DNA of 34,916 nucleotides from contig JASJBV010000004.1 of NCBI GenBank assembly GCA_030066335.1, positions 1-34,916 of the forward strand. The letters are read 5' to 3'. Shown piece by piece: positions 24,029 through 32,847 of the stretch. The notes under the pieces were generated by a model, which was not told the origin of the DNA, made no database searches, and worked only from the letters and a program-made list of their open reading frames with translations. Numbering within the stretch: the stretch's first letter is position 1; the number at the start of each line of letters is the position of its first letter. Source of the DNA: Gammaproteobacteria bacterium. GTDB lineage: Bacteria > Pseudomonadota > Gammaproteobacteria > GCA-001735895. A program made the translations under genes and the position numbers.

Positions 24029-24978
24029 GCCAGCGCAAAATCGGCATCGTCATGGATGCCATCGACGACATCAAACCTTACAAGGACAGCAGCTTTGCCA
24101 TGTTGCTGGAAGCCCAGCGCCGGGACTGGCAGATCTACTACATGCAGCAACAGGATCTTTACCTGGAGGACGGCATCAGCTACGCCGATTGCGAATTGCT
24201 GCAGGTCTTCGATAACACTGAGGACTACTATCGATTGCAGCCCAGCCCACCGATCAAACTGGCGGATCTGGATGTGATCCTGATGCGCAAAGACCCACCC
24301 TTCGATCTGGAATATATCTATACCACCTACCTGTTACAGCAGGCCGAAGAACAGGGCACGCTGGTGGTCAACAAGCCGCAAAGCCTGCGCGACTGCAATG
24401 AAAAGCTGTATACCCGCGAATTTCCCCAGTGCTGCGCACCCACCAAGGTATCGAGAAAGCCGGCGCGCCTGCATGAATTCCTCCAGCAACACCGCGACAT
24501 CATCATCAAGCCGCTGGACAGTATGGGCGGACGCTCGATTTTCCGGATCAAACTGGGCGACCCCAATACCAATGCCATCATAGAGTCGGTTACCGATCAC
24601 GGCAGCACCCAGGTCATGGTGCAGAAATTCATTCCGGAGATCAGTGCCGGGGACCGGCGCATATTGTTGATCGATGGTGAAGCGGTGCCCTATGCACTGG
24701 CCCGCATTCCTGCCGAGGGTGAAAATCGCGGCAATCTGGCCGCCGGCGCAAGTTCCCAGGCCCAGCCGATCAGCGAACGTGAAGCCTGGATCTGCCAACA
24801 ACTCGCGCCCAACCTGAAGGAAAAAGGATTGTTATTTGTCGGTATCGATGTGATTGGCGACTATCTGACCGAAATCAATATCACCAGCCCGACCTGCATC
24901 CGTGAACTGGATAACGCCTACGGCTTGAATATCAGTGCTCAATTATTCGAATGCTTCGAACGCAAGTTGCAAGCCTGA
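24025..24978 (+). CDS. gshB: Glutathione synthetase
   Basis: A 317-residue ATP-grasp ligase that adds glycine to gamma-glutamylcysteine to form glutathione. An N-terminal GSH-synthase domain (GIVMDAIDDIKPYKDS, VILMRKDPPFDLEYIYTTYLL) is followed by the ATP-grasp domain: IIIKPLDSMGGRSIFRI (from about residue 159), the region DRRILLIDGEAVPYALAR and VGIDVIGDYLTEINITSPT, with the metal-binding acidic and Asn residues. Length is typical. The ATG overlaps the gshA stop codon. In Pseudomonas gshB also sits between tonB3 and pilG, so the position is conserved. Confidence 0.96.
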   Translation: MSQRKIGIVMDAIDDIKPYKDSSFAMLLEAQRRDWQIYYMQQQDLYLEDGISYADCELLQVFDNTEDYYRLQPSPPIKLADLDVILMRKDPPFDLEYIYTTYLLQQAEEQGTLVVNKPQSLRDCNEKLYTREFPQCCAPTKVSRKPARLHEFLQQHRDIIIKPLDSMGGRSIFRIKLGDPNTNAIIESVTDHGSTQVMVQKFIPEISAGDRRILLIDGEAVPYALARIPAEGENRGNLAAGASSQAQPISEREAWICQQLAPNLKEKGLLFVGIDVIGDYLTEINITSPTCIRELDNAYGLNISAQLFECFERKLQA

Positions 24979-26006
24979 ACAAATCACCACGGATTAACCT
25001 ATTCCTTTGCGTGGTGCTGGTTGCCGGCATAACGGCCTGCCAACAAGCACAGATCCATCAGCAACAATACCTGCAGTTTGGCACCATCATCGATATCAGC
25101 CTGATCGCTGATGATTGGCAGGCAGTCGATGCAACATTCGCCGCTATCGACCAGCTGCTGCAACAACGTCATCAGCAATGGCATGCCTGGCTGCCGGGCA
25201 GCCTGCAGGACTTCAACCAGGCGCTGGTCAAAGACCTGCGCTCGGCGGTGGCGGTACCGCCTGAACTCAATCACCTGATCCAGTTATCCAAGCAATACCA
25301 CGAACTCAGCGACGGACTATTCAACCCGGCCATCGGTAAACTGGTCGCGGCCTGGGGATTCCACCAGCAACAGCCACCGGATCTCGAACTGATTGCGCTT
25401 ATCCAACGCGACATCCCGACCATGTGGGACCTGTTGCTGGAAAATGATCAGGCCCTGAGTCTGAACCCGCATTTGCAGCTCGATTTTGGCGCGGTAGCCA
25501 AGGGGACCGCGATCAAACAGATCGCCGCACTGCTGCAGCAACGGCACATAGAACATTTTATTATCAATGCCGGCGGCGACGTCTATGCACTCGGCCACAA
25601 ACACCAGCGGCCCTGGCGGGTGGCGATCGAAGACCCTTATCAACAGGGCGTCATCGCGACCCTGGATCTGCCGTCGGCGATGAGCATCTTCACCTCGGGT
25701 AACTATCGACGCTTTTACCTGGATGCCAATCAGCAACGCCGTCATCATATTATTGACCCGCGCAGTGGAGAGCCGTCAACCCAGATCAGTGCCGCGACGG
25801 TGTTGCATGCAGACCCGGAAATCGCCGATATCGCCGCCACCACCCTGATGTTAAGTGAGACTTCGCAAATAAAAGAGACCGCGGCACGACTGGGTATCGA
25901 CGATTTTTTGGTATTAACCGAGCAAAAACAGGCCTATGTCAGTGAATCTATGCTAAATAAAATTGAATGGCAGGAATCGCAACTACTGAATGTGCACCGA
26001 CTATAA
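24951..26006 (+). CDS. apbE: ApbE-family FAD:protein FMN transferase, probable lipoprotein
   Basis: A 351-residue protein of the ApbE family, which uses FAD to attach FMN to Thr/Ser of extracytoplasmic partner proteins. A signal sequence (INLFLCVVLVAGITAC) with Cys30 as the likely lipid-anchor residue places it at the periplasmic side of the membrane. Family motifs follow: FGTIIDISL, DGLFNPAIGKLVAAWGF, DFGAVAKGTAI, INAGGDVYALG, HHIIDPRSGEP and ADIAATTLMLS, which carries the metal-binding Asp and Thr. It overlaps the end of gshB by 28 bp. No obvious flavinylated partner (Nqr, Rnf, FMN-bind protein) is in the window. Some motifs diverge from classic ApbE, so the substrate is uncertain. Confidence 0.88.
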   Translation: MLRTQVASLNKSPRINLFLCVVLVAGITACQQAQIHQQQYLQFGTIIDISLIADDWQAVDATFAAIDQLLQQRHQQWHAWLPGSLQDFNQALVKDLRSAVAVPPELNHLIQLSKQYHELSDGLFNPAIGKLVAAWGFHQQQPPDLELIALIQRDIPTMWDLLLENDQALSLNPHLQLDFGAVAKGTAIKQIAALLQQRHIEHFIINAGGDVYALGHKHQRPWRVAIEDPYQQGVIATLDLPSAMSIFTSGNYRRFYLDANQQRRHHIIDPRSGEPSTQISAATVLHADPEIADIAATTLMLSETSQIKETAARLGIDDFLVLTEQKQAYVSESMLNKIEWQESQLLNVHRL

Positions 26007-26066
26007 ACCACTACCCGGAATATTAATCACTGGCCGCAATGCCAGCATGTTGGCACAATAATCATT

Positions 26067-26957
26067 ATGACAGCTACCGCCCAGCCCGACCCGACGATCC
26101 GCATCAGTGCCGGTGACCGCCTCGGTTTCACCCTGTTCCTGGCCCTGGCCCTGCACGTGATCTTCATCCTCGGCGTGGGATTTACCCAGAGCAATGCCAA
26201 TCAACCCGAGGCCCTGCCCAGTCTCGACATTATTCTGGCCAATACCAACAGTCATGAACAACCGGAAGACGCTGACTACCTGGCCCAGACCAACCAGATC
26301 GGCGGTGGCAACCAGGAAGAAAAAGCGCGCCCCAGCGCCGCGGTCTCGGCACCCACCCCGATCGACCAACAAGGTCTTGCTGACCGCAGTCAACAACGCA
26401 AGCTGGCGAACCAGGTCAAACTGGAGCAGATCTATTTCCTGAGCCAGCGCGAGGCCAGTGAATTGATCGCCCAGGCCGAGAAGATAGAACGCAACGAAAA
26501 CCAGCAGAACAGCGCGGATTCCATCAACCAGCAGCAACGCGATATCGCCAGTCTGCGCGCGGAAATCCGCAAGCTCACCAACGCCTATGCCAAGCGCCCG
26601 CGCGAAATCGCGTTGACCGCGAATACCCGCGAGGCGGTTGAAGCCGGCTACCTGGCGCAATGGGTCAAGAAGATCGAGCACATCGGCAATCTCAACTATC
26701 CGACCCGGGCCGAGACCGAAAAGATCAACGGCCAACTACGCCTGAACGTACGCATCAATGCTGCGGGCGAGGTGCTTGACGTCAAGATATCGCGCTCATC
26801 AGGTAAGACCCTGCTGGATGAGGCGGCGAAAAGAATCGTACGTCTAGCCGAGCCATTCGCACCGTTTCCCACGAAATTGAAGGATAAGGCGGATCAAATC
26901 GTCATCGTCCGTACCTGGGAATTTGTTTCCAACAAGCTGACCACCAAGGACAGTTGA
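26067..26957 (+). CDS. tonB: TonB-family energy-coupling protein (TonB3-like)
   Basis: A 296-residue protein with one N-terminal membrane anchor (about residues 19-39, GFTLFLALALHVIFILGVGF). A polar region with coiled-coil character (roughly 100-180, rich in Gln/Glu/Lys) follows, then a C-terminal TonB domain (about 200-290: YPTRAETEKINGQLRLNV). It lacks the Pro-Lys/Pro-Glu linker of classical TonB. Its place between glutathione genes and yqgE matches tonB3 (PA0406) of Pseudomonas, which I recall being needed for twitching motility rather than iron uptake. No ExbB/ExbD genes are nearby. No clear ribosome binding site was found; TGCCA/TGGCA (26040-26055) makes a small hairpin before the start. 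Confidence 0.87.
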   Translation: MTATAQPDPTIRISAGDRLGFTLFLALALHVIFILGVGFTQSNANQPEALPSLDIILANTNSHEQPEDADYLAQTNQIGGGNQEEKARPSAAVSAPTPIDQQGLADRSQQRKLANQVKLEQIYFLSQREASELIAQAEKIERNENQQNSADSINQQQRDIASLRAEIRKLTNAYAKRPREIALTANTREAVEAGYLAQWVKKIEHIGNLNYPTRAETEKINGQLRLNVRINAAGEVLDVKISRSSGKTLLDEAAKRIVRLAEPFAPFPTKLKDKADQIVIVRTWEFVSNKLTTKDS

Positions 26958-26959
26958 GC

Positions 26960-27526
26960 ATGAACGCGGACAGCAACAGCCTGGTCAATCAGTACCTGCT
27001 GGCAACGCCCAGCATCCAGGACCCTTTATTTGCCTCGAGCCTGGTTTACATGTGCGAGCATAGCAATGAAGGCAGTATGGGGATGGTGATCAATCATCTT
27101 TCCGAACAGAACCTGGGCGATATCCTGCAGCAGCTTGAGATCGACTGTGATGACCCGGAAATCCTGCAAGTCCCGGTATTCATCGGCGGCCCGGTAAAAT
27201 TACAACAGGGATTTGTGCTGCATGAAGACTATCCGGACTGGGACCGTAGCATGCAGGTTGACGATAACCTGTACCTGACCAGCTCCAAGGATATCCTGCA
27301 GGCCATCGCGCACAAACGGGGGCCAGAGCGCTACCTGGTGTTGCTGGGTTTTTCCGGCTGGTCGGCCAACCAACTGGAACAGGAACTGCAGGACAATGCC
27401 TGGCTCACGGCCAAATCCTCCAACGACATCACCTTCAACGCTAATATCGATGACAAGTGGCAGATGGCGTTTGACACGCTGGGCTTCCACCTCGACAAGT
27501 TATCCCCGCATACCGGTAATGCCTGA
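26960..27526 (+). CDS. yqgE: YqgE/AlgH family protein (UPF0301)
   Basis: A 188-residue protein of the YqgE/AlgH family. The N-terminal NQYLLATPSIQDPLFASSLVYMCEH and MGMVIN, and FIGGPVKLQQGFVLH are diagnostic. Its biochemical function is not firmly known; the name AlgH comes from an effect on alginate in Pseudomonas. I choose the ATG at 26960, two bases after the tonB stop codon and preceded by AAGGA, rather than the TTG at 26954 used in the track. The stop codon overlaps ruvX, the usual partner in gammaproteobacteria. Confidence 0.93.
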   Translation: MNADSNSLVNQYLLATPSIQDPLFASSLVYMCEHSNEGSMGMVINHLSEQNLGDILQQLEIDCDDPEILQVPVFIGGPVKLQQGFVLHEDYPDWDRSMQVDDNLYLTSSKDILQAIAHKRGPERYLVLLGFSGWSANQLEQELQDNAWLTAKSSNDITFNANIDDKWQMAFDTLGFHLDKLSPHTGNA

Positions 27527-27935
27527 TCAGCTGACGGTCCTCGGCTTCGATTTCGGCACCAGCTGGATCGGCACCGCGGTAGGCCAGACCCATACCCAAA
27601 CCGCATCGCCGCTGCCAGCGGTCAGGGTCACTAACACCAAACCGGACTGGGAGGTGATCGCCAGCTTGATCGATACCTGGCAGCCTGCACGCCTGATCGT
27701 TGGACTGCCGACGACGATGTCCGATGAAGAGCATGAACTCACGCGTAAAGCGGAACGTTTCGCGCGCCAGCTGCAGGGACGTTTTCAGATCAAGACCGAA
27801 TTGGTCGATGAACGCCTGACCACGCGTGAGGCCTGGCAGATCGTCGAGCACCAGTCGCATCGGCATATCGATAAACCGGAAATTGACAGTATCGCCGCGG
27901 TCCTGATCACCGAAACCTGGCTCAACCAGCATTGA
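27519..27935 (+). CDS. ruvX: RuvX/YqgF RNase H-fold nuclease
   Basis: A 138-residue RNase H-like protein, described as a Holliday junction resolvase-like enzyme and linked to 16S rRNA 5' processing. The catalytic acidic residue is in LGFDFGTSWIG (Asp11); IVGLPTTMSDEEHE, VDERLTTREA and the C-terminal IDSIAAVLITETWL complete the fold. The true start is the ATG at 27519, overlapping the yqgE stop codon by 8 bp; the ORF-track start at 27396 only extends through yqgE in another frame. No terminator is seen before the pyr promoter. Confidence 0.93.
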   Translation: MPDQLTVLGFDFGTSWIGTAVGQTHTQTASPLPAVRVTNTKPDWEVIASLIDTWQPARLIVGLPTTMSDEEHELTRKAERFARQLQGRFQIKTELVDERLTTREAWQIVEHQSHRHIDKPEIDSIAAVLITETWLNQH

Positions 27936-27949
27936 GTCAACAATTACTT

Positions 27950-27978
27950 TTTAATTACCACAACAATTATGCTATAAA
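27950..27978 (+). promoter_or_regulatory. Extended -10 promoter for pyrR-pyrB-pyrC'
   Basis: TGCTATAAA (27970-27978) provides an extended -10 element; TTTAAT (27950-27955) stands 17 bp upstream as a weak -35. Transcription would begin near 27985, only about 25 nt before the pyrR start codon. That leaves no room for a PyrR-dependent attenuator hairpin. Confidence 0.6.
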
Positions 27979-28008
27979 GCGTTAAATCAACCAGCCGACA
28001 ACACATGC

Positions 28009-28524
28009 GTGACTGATTTATCCGTTGAAACCCTGATCAACCAGCTCACCGAGACCCTGGCTCCTTTATTTTCCAGCACCGACTCAGTCCAGGACCAACC
28101 CATTATCGTCGGCATCGAAACCGGTGGTTTCTGGGTCGCCCAACAGCTGCATAAGAACCTCAAGCCAGACACCGAACTGGGTAAGCTCAACATCACTTTT
28201 TATCGCGACGATTACACCAAGATCGGCCTGCATCCGACGGTCAAACCTTCCAGCCTGCCCAGCGATATCGATGGCAAAACCATCATCCTGGTCGACGATG
28301 TGCTGTATTCCGGACGTACCGTGCGCGCGGCGATGAATGAGCTGTTCGATTATGGGCGTCCGGAAAAAATTCTGCTGGTGATCCTGATCGATCGTGGGGG
28401 ACGCGAGTTACCGATCCAGGCCGACATCGTCGCCCAGCGGATAGCGCTGGAAGCCGATGAACAGATTAAACTCGAGGGGCCAGATCCCTTGCGATTGCGC
28501 ATCAATAGAATAGACCAGGCATGA
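28009..28524 (+). CDS. pyrR: PyrR bifunctional regulator / uracil phosphoribosyltransferase
   Basis: A 171-residue protein of the PyrR family with the PRPP-binding motif [19 protein letters not shown] (about residues 91-109), plus [11 protein letters not shown] and [11 protein letters not shown]. In Gram-positive bacteria PyrR binds pyr mRNA and also has UPRTase activity; in gammaproteobacteria its regulatory role is less clear. The start is a GTG at 28009 with no good ribosome binding site; an ATG four bases before it is out of frame and ends after three codons. Its stop codon overlaps pyrB by ATGA. The short leader argues against the Bacillus-type attenuation mechanism at this promoter. Confidence 0.93.
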   Translation: MTDLSVETLINQLTETLAPLFSSTDSVQDQPIIVGIETGGFWVAQQLHKNLKPDTELGKLNITFYRDDYTKIGLHPTVKPSSLPSDIDGKTIILVDDVLYSGRTVRAAMNELFDYGRPEKILLVILIDRGGRELPIQADIVAQRIALEADEQIKLEGPDPLRLRINRIDQA

Positions 28525-29486
28525 TTCATAACCTGCAACTCAATTCAGCGGGCAAACTGAAACACTTTTTGGATATCGAGGGTCTCAATCATTCGATCCT
28601 GACCGATATCCTGGATACCGCTGAATCCTTCATCTCGGTCACCGATCGCAGCATCAAGAAAGTCCCGATCCTGCGCGGAAAAACCGTCGCCAACCTGTTT
28701 TTCGAAGCCAGCACCCGCACCCGCTCGACCTTTGAACTGGCAGCGCAACGCCTGTCGGCGGATATTCTCAGCCTGGATATCAATACCTCGGCCACGGTCA
28801 AGGGAGAATCATTACTGGACACCCTGCACAATCTGCAGGCGATGCAGATCGACATGTTCGTGATCCGCCACCAGGACAGCGGCAGCGCGCATTTCTTCGC
28901 CCAGCACGTATTGCCCGGGGTCAGCGTGTTGAATGCCGGCGATGGCCAGCATGCGCATCCGACCCAGGCCATGCTCGACATGTTCACGATTCGTAATTAC
29001 AAGCAACAATTCGAAAATCTGAGTGTCGCCATCGTCGGCGATATCATGCATTCCCGGGTGGCGCGTTCGCAAATCCATGCGCTGAACATTCTAAACACCG
29101 GCCAGGTGCGGGTGGTGGGTCCACCGACGCTGATTCCGGAGCAGGCCGAGAGCCTCGGCGTGCAGGTTTATCATGACCTGAATGAGGGCATTCGAGACGT
29201 CGATGTCGTCATCATGCTGCGCCTGCAGAAAGAACGCATGCGGGGCGCCCTGCTGCCAAGTGAGGAGGAATACTTTGCCCAGTATGGATTGACCGCAAAA
29301 CGCCTGCAACAGGCCAAGCCCGATGCGATCGTGATGCATCCGGGACCAGCCAATCGCGGGATCGAGATTGAGTCGAGCGTGATGGATGGTAGTCAGTCGG
29401 TGATCCTCAACCAGGTAACCTTTGGTATCGCGGTAAGAATGGCAGTGATGTCGATGATCGCCGTGCAACCGGTGGCTGACGCATGA
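28521..29486 (+). CDS. pyrB: Aspartate carbamoyltransferase catalytic chain
   Basis: A 321-residue enzyme condensing carbamoyl phosphate with aspartate in the first committed pyrimidine step. The carbamoyl-phosphate motif [12 protein letters not shown] has STRTR at 64-68. HPTQA is at 146-150, with [12 protein letters not shown] and MHPGPANRG further on. Pseudomonas-type ATCases lack the PyrI regulatory chain and instead assemble as dodecamers with an inactive DHOase-like subunit; here the next gene, overlapping by ATGA, is exactly such a subunit and no pyrI is present. The N-terminal extension before the catalytic fold (about 12-15 residues) also fits the Pseudomonas type. Confidence 0.95.
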   Translation: MIHNLQLNSAGKLKHFLDIEGLNHSILTDILDTAESFISVTDRSIKKVPILRGKTVANLFFEASTRTRSTFELAAQRLSADILSLDINTSATVKGESLLDTLHNLQAMQIDMFVIRHQDSGSAHFFAQHVLPGVSVLNAGDGQHAHPTQAMLDMFTIRNYKQQFENLSVAIVGDIMHSRVARSQIHALNILNTGQVRVVGPPTLIPEQAESLGVQVYHDLNEGIRDVDVVIMLRLQKERMRGALLPSEEEYFAQYGLTAKRLQQAKPDAIVMHPGPANRGIEIESSVMDGSQSVILNQVTFGIAVRMAVMSMIAVQPVADA

Positions 29487-30754
29487 AGATTCTACTGGAA
29501 CAGGGGCGCTTGCTGGATCCGGCCACTGGCCGCGACGAGATCACGGATATCTGCATCGACAAGCAATTAATCATCGGGGTCGGCGATCAACCCGCTGGCT
29601 TTGAGCCTGACCACGTGATCAATGCCAGCGGCAAACTGGTCACCTCCGGCCTGGTCGACATTCAATGCCGGGTGCGCGAGCCCGGCCACACCCACAAGGC
29701 CACGATCAGCTCGGAAACCCGGGCCGCGGCTCATAACGGTATCACCAGCCTGTGTATTCCGCCTGATTCCAATCCGGTCACCGATAATTCAGCGGTGGTC
29801 GAACTGATCCATCATGCCAACCACAAGGCCGGTAACCGCTGCCACATCTACACCATTGGTGCGATCAGCAAGGGCTTGCAGGGGGAACAACTCAGCAACA
29901 TGGGCAGCCTGAAAAAGGCCGGTTGTATTGCGGTCAGCAATGCGCTGAATCCGTTCACCAATAACCTGGTCCAACGCCGGGCGATGGAATATGCCTCCGG
30001 TCAGGATATGCTGGTTGTGATCCAGCCCTATGACCGGGCCCTGTACGGCAACGGCTGCGCCCATGAAAGCGCGATGGCCACCCGTCTGGGACTGCCGCCG
30101 ATACCGGAAGCGGCGGAGACCGCGGCCCTGGCCAAGGACATCGAACTGGTCGCGCAAACCCATGCGCGCACCCATTTTGGCCAGATATCCTGTGCCCGTT
30201 CGGTGGAGATGATTCGCCAGGCCAAGCGGGACAAGTTACCGATCACCGCCGATGTCGCCATCCACCAGCTGTTCCTGACCGACCGCGACATCGATGGTTT
30301 CGACAGTAACAAGTTGACGATCCCGCCGTTTCGCAGCGAGCAGGACCGCGATGCCCTGCGCCAGGGAATCAGCGATGGCACCATCGACTGTATCTGCTCC
30401 GATCACCAGCCGCATAACATCGATGCCAAGCTGCAGCCTTTCCCCTCAGCGGAACCCGGCATCAGCACCCTGGACTGTTTCCTTGGGCTGGTATTCCGCC
30501 TGGTTGACGAGGGCGTGTTGAACCTGGCCCAGGCCCTGGCCAGCGTCAGCAGCAAGCCGGCCGGGATTTTCCGTCTGCCGGCCGGCCACCTGGCGGCCGG
30601 CGAAATCGCCGATGTCATCGTCATCGATGACCAGTCCCATTATCAATGCGATGCGGATCTGTTTGCCTCCGCCGGCAAGAATTGTGCGTTCACCGGCTGG
30701 GATTTCAGTGCCCGGGTGGAAACCACGATCGTGGCGGGTAAGATTATCAATTAA
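29483..30754 (+). CDS. pyrC': Non-catalytic dihydroorotase-like subunit PyrC'
   Basis: A 423-residue amidohydrolase-fold protein with dihydroorotase overall sequence but damaged active-site motifs. The usual metal motif DIHVHLREPG is [10 protein letters not shown] (residues 59-68), so both HxH ligands are replaced by Gln61 and Arg63; the usual HH of the third segment is IHQ. The motif CSDHQPH is retained. In Pseudomonas the equivalent gene, pyrC', encodes an inactive protein needed to assemble ATCase, and I infer the same here. The cell therefore needs a true dihydroorotase elsewhere. Its ATG overlaps the pyrB stop codon, and its stop codon overlaps that of the convergent EamA gene. Confidence 0.92.
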   Translation: MKILLEQGRLLDPATGRDEITDICIDKQLIIGVGDQPAGFEPDHVINASGKLVTSGLVDIQCRVREPGHTHKATISSETRAAAHNGITSLCIPPDSNPVTDNSAVVELIHHANHKAGNRCHIYTIGAISKGLQGEQLSNMGSLKKAGCIAVSNALNPFTNNLVQRRAMEYASGQDMLVVIQPYDRALYGNGCAHESAMATRLGLPPIPEAAETAALAKDIELVAQTHARTHFGQISCARSVEMIRQAKRDKLPITADVAIHQLFLTDRDIDGFDSNKLTIPPFRSEQDRDALRQGISDGTIDCICSDHQPHNIDAKLQPFPSAEPGISTLDCFLGLVFRLVDEGVLNLAQALASVSSKPAGIFRLPAGHLAAGEIADVIVIDDQSHYQCDADLFASAGKNCAFTGWDFSARVETTIVAGKIIN

Positions 30755-31659
30755 CCTGAACTGGAGCGCGGCCTGGTCTGGCTCTTGCGCAACGACAGGT
30801 AGATGCCGCTACCAATCGCCGCCGCCCCCACCAGGTGAAACCAGGCTAAACGCTCACCGAGGAAAGCGATGGCCATAATGGTGCCGAACACCGGCATCAA
30901 GTGGATGAATTGCCCGGCGGTGTCAGCACCGATCATTTTCACCCCCTGGTTCCAGCACAGGAAAGCCCCCAGCGAGGCAAACAGGGCGACATATGCGATG
31001 GCCAACAGATTTGGCGTGGTGACGACGAATGCGGGTTCATCCAGCCAGTTGAACCAGTAGATCGGGCTCAGGACCGCCACGCCGACGATCATCGTGACCG
31101 TTAGAAAAGCGGAAGCCGACAACTCCAACGGACGCCAGCGTAAACTGATCGAATAAACCGCCCACACGAACGCAGCGGTCAGTACCCACAGATCGCCGCG
31201 ATTGATCCTGAACGCCAGCAGGTTATCCAGCGAACCCTTGGCCACCAGCAATATGACGCCCAACGACGAGATCACGATGCCCAGCAGCTGCACCAGGCGG
31301 ATCGGGGTACCCGGGTAGATGCGGGATAACAGGATGATCAGGATCGGGATGAAGCTGTTGATCAACAGCGCATTGGTCGCCGTGGTGTAACTGAGACCGA
31401 GGTAAGCAAGGGTATTGAACCCGGCAACCCCAAACACCCCCATGAACAATAAGCGACCCCAATGGGCCCGGATAATCGGCCATTGCCTGATCAGGGTGAG
31501 GACGCTGAACGGCAGCAAGCACAGCAAGGCCAGGGACCAACGCAGGTAGGAAATGGTAAGTGGGGCGATATCCGAGGCAAAGGCACGGCCAATGACGAAG
31601 TTACCTGACCAGAACAGGGCCGATCCGGTTAATAACAGGTAAGCCCAGTTGCGGGACAT
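30751..31659 (-). CDS. EamA-family (DMT superfamily) transporter
   Basis: A 302-residue integral membrane protein with about ten hydrophobic helices arranged as two EamA repeats (roughly residues 8-140 and 155-290). It starts SALFWSGNFVIGRAFASDIAPLTISYLRW, the usual DMT N-terminal pattern. The family exports small metabolites such as amino acids, but substrate cannot be told from sequence. The ATG is 18 bp after the second pilU-like gene, so it probably shares the pilTU transcript. Its stop codon overlaps the pyrC' stop codon within TTAA, leaving no space for a terminator between the converging genes. Confidence 0.9.
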   Translation of the reverse strand: MSRNWAYLLLTGSALFWSGNFVIGRAFASDIAPLTISYLRWSLALLCLLPFSVLTLIRQWPIIRAHWGRLLFMGVFGVAGFNTLAYLGLSYTTATNALLINSFIPILIILLSRIYPGTPIRLVQLLGIVISSLGVILLVAKGSLDNLLAFRINRGDLWVLTAAFVWAVYSISLRWRPLELSASAFLTVTMIVGVAVLSPIYWFNWLDEPAFVVTTPNLLAIAYVALFASLGAFLCWNQGVKMIGADTAGQFIHLMPVFGTIMAIAFLGERLAWFHLVGAAAIGSGIYLSLRKSQTRPRSSSG

Positions 31660-31677
31660 CAGCCCATGCCCGCAGAA

Positions 31678-32838
31678 TTACATCTTTTCTTCTGATGGCA
31701 GCATCAGTTCATCCGGTTCCCCGGCTTCACCCTGGGACAGGGTCGACGTTCTGGTCTGTTCACCGCCAAAATTGATCTTCCATTCGAGGTTGGTACTGGA
31801 ATCCGCATAGGCCAGCGCGTTCTTGATCGAGATCTTATCGGCCTTGTACAGGTCATACAGGGATTGGTCGAAGGTCTGCATGCCCGCGGTTTCACCCTTC
31901 TCCATGATTTCCTTGATCTCGTTGAAGTTACCGTCTCGCAGCAACTCGGAGATGTAGGGTGAATTAAGCATGATCTCGACCGCACAGGCCAGCTTGCCGT
32001 CCATTGCCGGGACCAGGCGCTGGGAGATGACCGCCCGCAGGTTCAGGGATAAATCCATCAGCAACTGCTCGTGCATTTCCGGTGGAAACATGTTCATTAT
32101 CCGGTCCATCGCCTGGTTGGCGTTGACCGCGTGTAGTGTGGTCAGGCACAGGTGGCCGGTATCCGCATAATTGATCGCGGCCTGCATGGTCTCACGATCG
32201 CGTGCCTCGCCGATCATGATGACTTCCGGTGCCTCACGCAAGGCCTCGCGCAGCGCGTTCTCATAGGACAGGGTATCTATCCCCACCTCGCGTTGCGATA
32301 CGATCGACTGGTTATGCCGAAAAATGAATTCAATCGGGTCCTCGATGGTCAGGATATGTCCGCTGTCATGGGCATTGCGATGATCGAGCATGGCCGCCAT
32401 CGTCGTCGATTTACCGGAACCGGTGGATCCCACCACCAGCACCAGGCCGGTCTTATTCATCACGATGTCTTTCAGGATGCGGGGCAGGCCCAGGCCATCG
32501 ATGGTTGGGATATCCCACTTGATGTAACGGATGACCATCGACACTTCGGAGCGCTGAAAGAAGATGTTGACGCGAAATCGGCCGACGTTGACCAGGGTGA
32601 AGCCCAGGTTCATTTCGCGATTGATTTCAAAGTCGCGCATCTGTTCTTCATCGAGCAGGCTATAGGCCAGCTTTTGCACCTGGCCCGGGCCAAGACGGTT
32701 CTTGGCGATCGCCTGGGTCTTGCCATCGAGCTTCATGTTGGGTGGCGCACCGGTGACAAAAAACAGGTCCGATGCCTTTTTGTCCGCCATTACCTTGAGG
32801 TAAGGCTCGAGCAATTTGGTAGTGGGTTCATGACTCAT
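31678..32838 (-). CDS. PilT/PilU-family type IV pilus ATPase, second PilU-like paralogue
   Basis: A 386-residue hexameric secretion-type ATPase. The N-terminal PAS-like domain includes ASDLFFVTGAPPNMKLDG; Walker A GSTGSGKST is at 137-145. The Asp box TIEDPIEF, Walker B-like VIMIGEARDRET and His box GHLCLTTLHAVNANQAMDR follow, so it should hydrolyse ATP. The sequence is more diverged than the adjacent PilU (for example IRYIKWDIPT) and has a polar C-terminal tail. It follows pilU after 9 bp, so the two are cotranscribed. By analogy with PilU it may be a PilT-dependent retraction helper; whether it is a separate PilU2 group is not decidable here. Confidence 0.87.
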   Translation of the reverse strand: MSHEPTTKLLEPYLKVMADKKASDLFFVTGAPPNMKLDGKTQAIAKNRLGPGQVQKLAYSLLDEEQMRDFEINREMNLGFTLVNVGRFRVNIFFQRSEVSMVIRYIKWDIPTIDGLGLPRILKDIVMNKTGLVLVVGSTGSGKSTTMAAMLDHRNAHDSGHILTIEDPIEFIFRHNQSIVSQREVGIDTLSYENALREALREAPEVIMIGEARDRETMQAAINYADTGHLCLTTLHAVNANQAMDRIMNMFPPEMHEQLLMDLSLNLRAVISQRLVPAMDGKLACAVEIMLNSPYISELLRDGNFNEIKEIMEKGETAGMQTFDQSLYDLYKADKISIKNALAYADSSTNLEWKINFGGEQTRTSTLSQGEAGEPDELMLPSEEKM

Positions 32839-32847
32839 GCTTAGGCC

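Noticed and set aside
26001-26735. 244-residue minus-strand ORF
   Set aside because: Antisense to tonB; hydrophobic look comes from the reversed Gln/Glu-rich coiled coil.
27396-27518. N-terminal extension of ruvX
   Set aside because: It runs through yqgE in another frame; the ATG at 27519 gives a normal-length RuvX with the usual overlap.
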